A stretch of DNA of 64,000 nucleotides from Paenibacillus_AP thailandensis. Its GTDB lineage: Bacteria; Bacillota; Bacilli; Paenibacillales; Paenibacillaceae. Below are positions 34,126 through 43,988 of the stretch, one piece after another. The stretch spans positions 62,001 through 126,000 of the forward strand of contig NZ_JBHUMY010000012.1 of NCBI RefSeq assembly GCF_042685365.1, written 5' to 3'. Position 1 is the stretch's first letter; each line of letters starts with the position of its first letter. The position numbers and the translations under genes were made by a program. The notes under the pieces are model-generated. The model saw nothing but the letters and a program-made list of their open reading frames with translations, was not told the DNA's origin and did no database searches.

Positions 34126-35457
34126 TTATACGTGCAAATGAACAAGATGTTCCTTTTTAAATTGTTCGATGCGGTCGAGCGCCCGGTTTGCGATCGCTTC
34201 ATTTTTCTCTTTTTTGTTCCGAATCCGTTTGTCGAGGGGCGGGAACAAACCGAAGTTCGCGTTCATCGGCTGAAAATGCTTAAAATCGGCTGTCGTAATG
34301 TAATTCGCCATGCTGCCGAGCGCCGTATCCTCGGGAAGCACGAGCGGAGTAAGGCCGCGGGCTAGTCTTGCGGCGTTTACGCCGGCAATTAGGCCCGACG
34401 CGGCCGACTCCACGTATCCCTCGACCCCGGTCATCTGGCCGGCAAAGAAGAGGCTGTTCTGCATCTTCAATTGATAGGTCGGCTCAAGCAGGCGCGGCGA
34501 GTTGATGAACGTATTCCGGTGCATGACGCCGTAACGGACGAATTCCGCGTTTTCGAGGCCGGGAATAAGCGAAAATACGCGCTTTTGCTCGCCCCATTTC
34601 AAGTGGGTCTGGAAACCGACCATATTGTACAATGTGCCTGCGGCATTGTCCTGGCGCAGCTGAATAACCGCATATGGCAGCTTGCCGGTATGGGGGTTAA
34701 CCAGGCCGACGGGCTTCATCGGACCGAACAGCACCGTCTGCTTGCCGCGGCTAGCCATCACTTCGATCGGCATGCAGCCTTCGAAATACACTTCTTTCTC
34801 GAATTCCTTGAGCGCAGCCGTCTCGGCCGAAATGAGCGCATCGTAGAAAACGTTGAACTCCTCTTCGGTCATCGGGCAATTCAAATAAGCCGCTTCTCCT
34901 TTGTCGTATCGCGACGCAAGGTACACCTTGCTCATGTCGATCGAATCCTTCTCGATAATCGGCGCTGCCGCGTCGTAGAAATAGAAATATTCTTCGCCGA
35001 GCAAGGAGCGGATTTGCTCCGAGAGGGCCGGAGCCGTAAGCGGACCGGTAGCAATGACCGTTATGCCGTCCGAAGGGATTTCCGTCACTTCCTCGTTGCG
35101 GACTTCAACAAGCGGATGCTCGTGCAAAATACGGGTGATCTCCCCGGAGAAGCCGTCGCGGTCCACCGCAAGCGCTCCGCCTGCCGGAACGGCGTTTCGG
35201 TCGGCGCTCCCGATAACGAGAGAATTCAGCCTTCTCATCTCTTCTTTCAGAACGCCAACCGCGTTGGTCAGGCCGTTCGCCCGCAAGCTGTTGCTGCATA
35301 CGAGCTCCGCAAAATTTTTCGTATGATGCGCCGGCGTTTGCCGCACGGGGCGCATTTCATACAATGTAACCGGGACGCCTTGGCTTGCGATCTGCCAAGC
35401 CGCCTCGCTTCCCGCGAGACCCGCTCCGATTACCGTAACCCGCCTAATATCCGACAC
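34126..35457 (-). CDS. trmFO: tRNA (uracil-54 C5) methyltransferase TrmFO, folate/FAD-dependent
   Basis: 443 residues from GTG 35457, 8 bases after GGAGG; several upstream in-frame ATG codons lie within or before the ribosome site. N-terminal FAD-binding VTVIGAGLAGSEAAWQ (about 6-21), the conserved TKNFAELVCSNSLRA with a catalytic-type cysteine (about residue 53), and VEGYVESAASGLIAGVNAARLARG near the C-terminus. It makes ribothymidine 54 in the tRNA T-loop from methylenetetrahydrofolate. Sits between topA and hslV as in Bacillus (gid). Confidence 0.96.
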   Translation of the reverse strand: MSDIRRVTVIGAGLAGSEAAWQIASQGVPVTLYEMRPVRQTPAHHTKNFAELVCSNSLRANGLTNAVGVLKEEMRRLNSLVIGSADRNAVPAGGALAVDRDGFSGEITRILHEHPLVEVRNEEVTEIPSDGITVIATGPLTAPALSEQIRSLLGEEYFYFYDAAAPIIEKDSIDMSKVYLASRYDKGEAAYLNCPMTEEEFNVFYDALISAETAALKEFEKEVYFEGCMPIEVMASRGKQTVLFGPMKPVGLVNPHTGKLPYAVIQLRQDNAAGTLYNMVGFQTHLKWGEQKRVFSLIPGLENAEFVRYGVMHRNTFINSPRLLEPTYQLKMQNSLFFAGQMTGVEGYVESAASGLIAGVNAARLARGLTPLVLPEDTALGSMANYITTADFKHFQPMNANFGLFPPLDKRIRNKKEKNEAIANRALDRIEQFKKEHLVHLHV

Positions 35458-35601
35458 TACCATTACCTCCATCATCTATACCTTATTCTATGTTGCGTTT
35501 CATCAATTCATCTATGCCGTCCAGACCCATCGGATATGCCGCCCGGCCCTAACGAGTATGGCGTGCGGATCCATCCGGCTCGGTCTCCCGAAACAGACGG
35601 A

Positions 35602-35636
35602 GCACCTCATCCCCCCGGGCCGGGAGGATGAGGTGC
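35602..35636 (-). terminator. Stem-loop after topA, probable terminator
   Basis: Perfect 11-bp stem GCACCTCATCC / GGATGAGGTGC with a GC-rich loop, 10 bases beyond the topA stop. The minus-strand tail (TCCGTCTGTTTCG) is only moderately T-rich, so termination may be partial. trmFO could still be reached by read-through. Confidence 0.55.
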
Positions 35637-35646
35637 GGATGCATGC

Positions 35647-37737
<2,091 letters not shown>

Positions 37738-37766
37738 TGGTGGCGCCTCCTCTCTCTAAACTGCTG

Positions 37767-38897
37767 TCACAATACCGTATATATAGAACCGGGCAGCTGC
37801 TCGATTTTCCGTTTTATACATAAATTTATCAGAAGTGTGTTCAAAAGTCCAAACGGAATCGAAGTAAGCCCTTGAAGCTCTTCCAGCGTGAGCGGTTCGT
37901 CGCGGAGAAGCTTCAGCACTTTCGCTTCCTCGGCCGACAGCTCGACGGTACAGTCGCCGCCGGCGGCTTGCTCCCTTCTCCCCGTTATGGCCGCAAGCTC
38001 CTCCCGCAAATAAGCGAAATCCTGGAGTATCTGCTCCACTCCCAGCGTTATTTTCCCTTCTCCCCGTTCAATAAGCTCGTTCGCTCCGGCGCTCTTGGAC
38101 GAAGTGATCGGACCCGGAACGGCATATACGTTCCGGTTCATTTCGACGGCGTCCTTCGCCGTTATAAGCGAGCCGCTGCGCGATGCGGCTTCGACGACGA
38201 CCGTCCCGAGCGTCAGGCCGGCGATAATCCGGTTCCGCAGCGGAAACATGCCCGGATGAACGGCGGTGCCGATGGGGGTCTCCGACAACAACAACCCTTC
38301 CTCGGCGATTTTGCGGTACAACGAATAGTTGTTCGACGGATAGCAAACGTCGATCGGAGACGCAAGAACGGCTATCGTGCTTCCTACGGCCTTCAGAGCT
38401 CCTTCGTGGGCGTAGCTGTCAATACCTCTGGCCAGCCCGCTCACGACCGTCATACCGCTTTCGGAGAGCTTCCGGGCAAGACTTAAAGCCGTATTCCGCC
38501 CGTACGAAGTCGGCTGCCTTGTCCCTACGACGGCAATGGAAGGACGGTTCAGAAGCTCCAGCCGGCCAAGCGCATAAAGCACCCATGGCGGATTCGGCGT
38601 ATGCAGCAGCCGTTCCGGGTATTGCGGGTCTTCCGGAGTCAGTACGGCGGCGCCCATCCTGCGCGCGCGCATGTACGGCGACTGCAAATCCTCCAGACTG
38701 CCCTCCCGCATCCGCATTGCCGCCGCTTCCGCTTGCTTCGGAAGCAGTCCGGCCCGTCGCCACTCCTCGGCGGACGCATGCGGCTTCGTCCACATTTCGG
38801 CTTGGATTGCCCGATGAATGGCAAGCCAGCCGATGCCTGGCGTCTCATGCAACAATATCATCATTCGCTTGCGCGCTTCCGAACGATAAGTTCTCAT
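37767..38897 (-). CDS. dprA: DNA processing protein DprA (Smf)
   Basis: 376 residues from ATG 38897, after AAAGGGG; the frame is open far upstream, through the promoter and into the sucD terminator, which rules out the longer reading. N-terminal SAM-like helical region (about 10-80), then the Rossmann fold with IAVVGTRQPTSYGRNTA (about 133-149), GLARGIDSYAHEGALKA and RNRIIAGLTLGTVVVEAASRSGSLITA, and a C-terminal winged helix (about 315-376). It binds incoming single-stranded DNA and loads RecA during transformation. Confidence 0.95.
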   Translation of the reverse strand: MRTYRSEARKRMMILLHETPGIGWLAIHRAIQAEMWTKPHASAEEWRRAGLLPKQAEAAAMRMREGSLEDLQSPYMRARRMGAAVLTPEDPQYPERLLHTPNPPWVLYALGRLELLNRPSIAVVGTRQPTSYGRNTALSLARKLSESGMTVVSGLARGIDSYAHEGALKAVGSTIAVLASPIDVCYPSNNYSLYRKIAEEGLLLSETPIGTAVHPGMFPLRNRIIAGLTLGTVVVEAASRSGSLITAKDAVEMNRNVYAVPGPITSSKSAGANELIERGEGKITLGVEQILQDFAYLREELAAITGRREQAAGGDCTVELSAEEAKVLKLLRDEPLTLEELQGLTSIPFGLLNTLLINLCIKRKIEQLPGSIYTVL

Positions 38898-38936
38898 CGG
38901 TTGAATGGCCCCTTTACGAAGGCCGGCCTGCCCTCT

Positions 38937-38965
38937 ATTGTGCGTTACCTGAAGAAAGATTGCAA
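38937..38965 (-). promoter_or_regulatory. Predicted SigA promoter of dprA(-topA)
   Basis: A -35 TTGCAA (38965-38960) and a -10 CACAAT (38942-38937) with a 17-base spacer, 40 bases before the dprA start and just past the sucD terminator. topA begins 29 bases after dprA, so the promoter may serve both. Confidence 0.5.
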
Positions 38966-39015
38966 GTCGGCCTGAAATTTTTATCATTTTGAGGTTGAAA
39001 ATCTGACATTCAGAT

Positions 39016-39065
39016 AAAAAAAAGCAACCCTTCGCGCTCCTGTTGGAGGTTGTCGAAAGGTTGCT
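39016..39065 (-). terminator. Intrinsic terminator after sucD
   Basis: Stem AGCAACCTTTCG / CGAAGGGTTGCT (12 bp with one G-U pair) and a 19-base loop, followed on the minus strand by eight T residues. It closes the sucCD operon. Confidence 0.9.
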
Positions 39066-39145
39066 TACCTTTATTGAAAAAATATAAACGTGCAAAACAG
39101 CCAGGGCGCGCAAAAACAAGACTGCCCTGGCAGCGTCTTCCGTCC

Positions 39146-40081
39146 TTATTTGTTCACCGTCAACACTTTGTCAAGCATGCCTTGCTCTTCCAGCACGCTG
39201 ACCAACGTCGCGCCCATCTCGGAAGGAGTCGGGGCGACACGGATGCCGCAAGCTTCGAGTGTCGCGATTTTTTCCGCCGCCGTGCCTTTGCCGCCCGAAA
39301 TAATCGCGCCGGCATGGCCCATCCGTTTTCCCGGAGGAGCGGTGGCCCCGCCGATGAAGCCGACGACCGGCTTCTTCATGTTCGCTTTGATCCATTCGGC
39401 CGCTTCTTCTTCGGCCGTGCCGCCGATTTCGCCGATCATAATGACGGCGTACGTGTCCGGATCTTCGTTAAACATTTTCAGAACGTCGATGAACTCCGTT
39501 CCTTTCACCGGATCGCCGCCGATGCCGATAGCCGACGATTGGCCGATGCCGCGAGTGGTCAGCTGGTGAACAGCCTCGTAGGTCAACGTCCCGGAACGGG
39601 ATACGACGCCGACGTGGCCCGGAGCGTGAATGTAGCCCGGCATAATGCCGATTTTGCATTCGCCCGGCGTAATAACGCCCGGACAGTTCGGACCGATCAG
39701 GCGGGTATTCTTGCCTTCCAGGTACCGTTTCACCTTCACCATGTCCAATACCGGAATGCCTTCCGTGATGCAAATGACGAGCTCAAGCTCGGCGTCGATC
39801 GCTTCCAGAATCGCGTCCGCCGCAAATGCAGGCGGCACGTAGATAACCGATGCGGTCGCACCCGTCTCTTTAACCGCCTCGGCAACCGTATTAAATACGG
39901 GAAGGGAAACCGTGCTGCCGTTCTCGAGCGTAATATCGACTTTCGTGCCGCCTTTGCCCGGCGAGGTGCCGCCGACCATTTGCGTACCGTAATCGAGTGC
40001 GCCTTTCGCGTGGAACAGAGCCGTTTTGCCCGTAATTCCTTGCGTAATGACTTTCGTGTCTTTATTTACCATAATGCTCAT
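39146..40081 (-). CDS. sucD: Succinyl-CoA synthetase (ADP-forming) alpha subunit
   Basis: 311 residues, ATG 40081 with GGGG 12 bases upstream; another ATG three codons later is possible. CoA-binding Rossmann domain (VITQGITGKTALFHAKGALDYGTQMVGG), ligase domain with GPNCPGVITPGECKIGIMPG, and the phosphorylated histidine in GKRMGHAGAIISGGKGTA (about residue 250). It makes ATP and succinate from succinyl-CoA in the citric acid cycle with SucC. The gap to sucC is 91 bases with no terminator. Confidence 0.97.
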   Translation of the reverse strand: MSIMVNKDTKVITQGITGKTALFHAKGALDYGTQMVGGTSPGKGGTKVDITLENGSTVSLPVFNTVAEAVKETGATASVIYVPPAFAADAILEAIDAELELVICITEGIPVLDMVKVKRYLEGKNTRLIGPNCPGVITPGECKIGIMPGYIHAPGHVGVVSRSGTLTYEAVHQLTTRGIGQSSAIGIGGDPVKGTEFIDVLKMFNEDPDTYAVIMIGEIGGTAEEEAAEWIKANMKKPVVGFIGGATAPPGKRMGHAGAIISGGKGTAAEKIATLEACGIRVAPTPSEMGATLVSVLEEQGMLDKVLTVNK

Positions 40082-40172
40082 CGAAACTCACATCCCCTGA
40101 ATGAATTCGTAATCTGAAGCTTACCGCTTTTCTGCAGCCGCATGGCGCGGCGCCTTCGGGAACTATCGCTTC

Positions 40173-41333
<1,161 letters not shown>

Positions 41334-41391
41334 GTTTGAAATCCTCCATTTCGCAGACTATATCAGTCTTTAGGTACACACAAACACTTTT

Positions 41392-41400
41392 ATTGTAGCA
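41392..41400 (-). promoter_or_regulatory. Extended -10 promoter of sucCD
   Basis: TGC-TACAAT on the minus strand (41400-41392), an extended -10 element with no good -35. The transcript would begin near 41385, about 50 bases before the sucC ATG. A-tracts (T-tracts on the plus strand) lie just upstream and could compensate for the missing -35. Confidence 0.5.
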
Positions 41401-41458
41401 TCTTTTTTGGAAAGTGGCGGTTTTTTTTGTCTGTTTTGTGTCGCTTTTTTAATATAGG

Positions 41459-41481
41459 TTTCATCTCAATTTGAGATGAAA
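41459..41481. promoter_or_regulatory. Perfect 23-bp palindrome, candidate operator
   Basis: TTTCATCTCAA-T-TTGAGATGAAA, two perfect 11-base arms around a single base. It lies roughly midway between the two divergent promoters. No T-run follows on either strand, so a terminator is unlikely. The matching regulator is not known. Confidence 0.65.
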
Positions 41482-41543
41482 TGATAACGCTATCTTTCAT
41501 TATTTTCTAATCGGCCGTAAATTCATGCGTCTGATCGAACGGT

Positions 41544-41573
41544 TTGACAGAAAAAAACAATCTATATTATGAT
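41544..41573 (+). promoter_or_regulatory. Strong SigA promoter of yifB
   Basis: Consensus -35 TTGACA (41544-41549) and -10 TATGAT (41568-41573) separated by 18 bases. The transcript would start near 41580, leaving a leader of about 63 bases. Confidence 0.75.
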
Positions 41574-41603
41574 AAAAAAAAATGAAACGGATCCGTGAGG
41601 AAG

Positions 41604-41639
41604 CACCTTCATCCGAATAGACGATGGAGGTGTTTTTTT
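41604..41639 (+). terminator. Leader hairpin with T-tail before yifB (possible attenuator)
   Basis: Stem CACCTTCATC / GATGGAGGTG (10 bp, one G-U pair), a 9-base loop and seven T residues. The right arm contains the GGAGG ribosome site of yifB. A competing pairing is possible between CGGAT (41588-41592) and ATCCG (41611-41615), extended by GAAG (41599-41602) with CTTC (41607-41610). Confidence 0.7.
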
Positions 41640-41642
41640 GTT

Positions 41643-43205
41643 ATGTTTACGGTTTTGCACAGCGGCAGCGTGCACGGCGTGGAAGGGAAGCGAATTTCGG
41701 TAGAGGTGGACATCTCCTCCGGTTTGCCCCAGGTGAACGTCGTAGGATTGCCCGACCCGGCCGTCCGGGAATCGGTCGAGCGCGTTCGCGCCGCGATCAA
41801 AAACAGCGGCTTTAAGTTTCCTCTCGACCGGATCACGGTCAATCTGGCGCCGGCGGACCTTCGCAAGGAAGGCACCGCCTTCGATCTTGCGATCGCCGCC
41901 GGGATTTTGACCGCAAGCGGCCAGCTTCCGGCCGCCCCGTTCGACAACGCGATTCTGATCGGAGAGCTGTCGCTGAACGGTAAAATCAGGCCGGTGCACG
42001 GCGTATTGGCTTTGCTGGAGATGGCCAAACGCTCCGGCATCCGCAAAGTGCTGCTCCCGCTCGGAAACGCGGAAGAAGCGGCATGGATCGGCGGAATGGA
42101 GCTGTTTGCCGTTAGCGATCTTAGAGAGCTGGCCGAGGGCGGATGGGAAGGGATCCGGTATGAACCGGGCAAAGCCGCGGTCCCAGGCGGAAGCAAAACA
42201 AGAAAAACGGAAGAGGAGGAGCCGTTTGGCGACTACAGCGACGTGATCGGACAGCAGCAGGCGAAACGGGCGATGCTCGTCGCGGCGGCCGGCAAGCATA
42301 ATGTAATCCTGCTCGGACCGCCGGGCACGGGCAAAACGATGATGATCCGAAGGCTGCCTACGATCCTGCCTCCGCTCACCGAAGCCGAGGCGCTTGAAGT
42401 GACCAAAATCTACAGCGCGGCGGGCAAGCTTGCGCAAGGCGCCGACGGCTTAATGCGAATTCCGCCCTTCCGTTCGCCGCATCATACGATATCCTCCGCC
42501 GGCCTTATCGGCGGAGGCTCGATTCCGAAGCCGGGCGAGGTGACGCTCGCTCACAAAGGCATTTTATACCTCGACGAGCTGGCCGAATTTTCGCGGCAAG
42601 TGCTCGAAGTGCTCCGTCAGCCGCTTGAAGACCGGATCGTGACGATCGCCAGGGCGAAAGCGGTATTTCGCTTCCCCGCCGACATTATGCTGGCGGCCTC
42701 TCTAAATCCGTGCCCTTGCGGCTTTCACGGCCACGAATACGGCGATAACCGATGCATATGCAGCCCTTCGGCCATAGCGCGGTACAAAGCCAAAATATCG
42801 GGCCCGCTCCTGGACCGGATCGATCTGCAGCTGGAGGTGCCGCGCCCTGCGGCTATTGCGGGCTCGGCAGGGAGAAGTTCCGTACCCTCCCTATCCTCGG
42901 CGGAGATGAGAGCCGTCGTCACGGAGGCGAGACGCAGACAGGCGGCGAGGCAGAAGGAATTCGGCGGTGCGAACATCAAGCTTTCGGGCGCGGCTCTTAG
43001 GCGTGCCGTACGGCTTCGTCCGGATGCCGCCGGGCTGCTGGACAACGCGTTCGATGCGTTGGGCATCAGCATGAGAGCCTACGACCGCATATTGAGACTG
43101 GCAAGGACGATCGCGGACATCGAGGCTGCGGACGAGATCGGAGCCGAGCATGTCGCGGAAGCGCTGCAGTATCGGCGGCTGGACCGGAAGCAAACTATAC
43201 CCTGA
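41643..43205 (+). CDS. comM: YifB/ComM family Mg-chelatase-like ATPase
   Basis: 520 residues from ATG 41643, 12 bases after GGAGG; an in-frame GTG at 41595 would start within the leader hairpin. N-terminal ChlI/Lon-S5-like domain (about 1-160; VEVDISSGLPQVNVVGLPDPAVRESVERVRAAI), AAA+ domain with Walker A GPPGTGKTMMIRR (about 235-247) and Walker B ILYLDELAEF, a cysteine pair in NPCPCGFHG, and the C-terminal helical domain. ComM is a hexameric helicase that extends heteroduplex joints during natural transformation. It is the only plus-strand gene seen here. Confidence 0.95.
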   Translation: MFTVLHSGSVHGVEGKRISVEVDISSGLPQVNVVGLPDPAVRESVERVRAAIKNSGFKFPLDRITVNLAPADLRKEGTAFDLAIAAGILTASGQLPAAPFDNAILIGELSLNGKIRPVHGVLALLEMAKRSGIRKVLLPLGNAEEAAWIGGMELFAVSDLRELAEGGWEGIRYEPGKAAVPGGSKTRKTEEEEPFGDYSDVIGQQQAKRAMLVAAAGKHNVILLGPPGTGKTMMIRRLPTILPPLTEAEALEVTKIYSAAGKLAQGADGLMRIPPFRSPHHTISSAGLIGGGSIPKPGEVTLAHKGILYLDELAEFSRQVLEVLRQPLEDRIVTIARAKAVFRFPADIMLAASLNPCPCGFHGHEYGDNRCICSPSAIARYKAKISGPLLDRIDLQLEVPRPAAIAGSAGRSSVPSLSSAEMRAVVTEARRRQAARQKEFGGANIKLSGAALRRAVRLRPDAAGLLDNAFDALGISMRAYDRILRLARTIADIEAADEIGAEHVAEALQYRRLDRKQTIP

Positions 43206-43252
43206 TCGTGAATTCGACCTGCCTACCGGCCGTACGAAAAGTAATAACGAAG

Positions 43253-43296
43253 AAAAAAAGACAAGGGGGCTGGCGCAATGCGTTACAACGCCCCCT
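43253..43296 (-). terminator. Intrinsic terminator overlapping the yraN stop
   Basis: Stem AGGGGGC / GCCCCCT, with the yraN stop codon inside the loop region and seven T residues four bases beyond the stem on the minus strand. It lies between convergent yraN and yifB and may serve both. Confidence 0.7.
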
Positions 43297-43690
43297 CGTA
43301 GTGCTTCAATTCGACAACCTGATCCCCGTCCATCGTAATGGCGACGGCATCAAACCGGACGGGAACGTCTTCGGCTGCATGCAGCTTCAAATAAACCCGC
43401 GCCGTCTCCATCACTTGCCGCCGTTTCCGAAAGTCGATCGATTCCGCCGCCGTTCCGAACCGTCCCCCGCTCCGGCGCGTCCTGACTTCCACAAAAACGG
43501 TTACGCCGCCGTGCGCCGCGACGATATCGATCTCGCCTGTCCGGCAGCGCCAATTCCGCGCCACGATGACGTATCCGCTCTGCTCCAAATATTCGCATGC
43601 CGCAGCTTCGCCCAGCTGACCTACCCTTTTTCTGCCGTCCGGCTTGACAGTCAACTTGGACAGTTTGGCTTGAGGCCGCTTATGCTCCAT
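43283..43690 (-). CDS. yraN: UPF0102 / YraN family nuclease-fold protein
   Basis: 135 residues from ATG 43690, with GAGGG upstream, overlapping the end of ylqH by 11 bases. Core motifs GQLGEAAACEYLEQSGYVIVARNWRCRTGEIDIVAAHGGVTVFVEVRTR (about 24-72) show the E-x-D-x(n)-E-x-R/K pattern of Holliday-resolvase-like nucleases; Arg replaces the more usual Lys in VEVRTR. The activity of the family has not been firmly shown. It travels with rnhB, comM and dprA in many bacteria, as here. Confidence 0.92.
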   Translation of the reverse strand: MEHKRPQAKLSKLTVKPDGRKRVGQLGEAAACEYLEQSGYVIVARNWRCRTGEIDIVAAHGGVTVFVEVRTRRSGGRFGTAAESIDFRKRRQVMETARVYLKLHAAEDVPVRFDAVAITMDGDQVVELKHYEGAL

Positions 43691-43988
43691 TCCGATCCCT
43701 CGCAGTACGATCGGCCCGGTAAACAAAGCTTAATATTTCCGCAACAAGCGTGTACAGCTCGGCCGGAATTTCCTGATCGATATTAAGTTTGGAGAGCACT
43801 TCGACGAGAGAAGCATCCTCTTGAACGGGGACGCCGGTTTCCATCGCTTTCTCCACGATTTTTTCGGCCGTCTGCCCGGTGCCTTTCGCAACGACGACCG
43901 GAGCCTGATGCTCTCCCGGCACATACTTCAGAGCCACTGCTCTGCGAATCGGCTGCGCAGCCGCTTCTTCTTTCCGGCTATCCTTCAT
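43680..43988 (-). CDS. ylqH: YlqH: stand-alone FlhB C-terminal (FlhB-CC / FhlX-like) domain
   Basis: 102 residues; ATG 43988 overlaps the ylqG stop (ATGA). After an 18-residue basic start the sequence follows the post-cleavage half of FlhB: ALKYVPGEHQAPVVVAKG resembles ALKYDAGRMEAPVIVAKG of the FlhB encoded at 13150-14241, and NIDQEIPAELYTLVAEILSFVY resembles DIGDSIPADLFQAVAEVLAYVY. It lacks the NPTH motif and all membrane helices. In Salmonella the related FhlX can replace the FlhB C-terminal fragment. Role in Bacillota is unknown; paired with YlqG. Confidence 0.9.
   Translation of the reverse strand: MKDSRKEEAAAQPIRRAVALKYVPGEHQAPVVVAKGTGQTAEKIVEKAMETGVPVQEDASLVEVLSKLNIDQEIPAELYTLVAEILSFVYRADRTARDRNGA

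Larger units (their letters stand above)
41334..41642. other. Divergent sucC / yifB regulatory region
   Basis: This 309-base gap has no gene. It holds an extended -10 promoter for sucC, a set of plus-strand T-tracts (41402-41408, 41421-41428, 41433-41436, 41445-41450), a perfect palindrome, a near-consensus promoter for yifB and a terminator-like hairpin before the yifB start. It is the most densely regulated-looking gap in the window. Confidence 0.8.

Noticed and set aside
35458..35601. Possible promoter for trmFO in the topA-trmFO gap
   Set aside because: TAGAAT can be found but no -35 at acceptable distance; trmFO may be reached by read-through.
38898..39119. N-terminal extension of dprA by 74 codons
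   Set aside because: It would read through the dprA promoter and the sucD terminator; ATG 38897 fits the family start.
41595..41642. GTG 41595 as an earlier start of yifB
   Set aside because: It lacks a ribosome site and its codons form the leader hairpin; the family starts at the ATG 41643.
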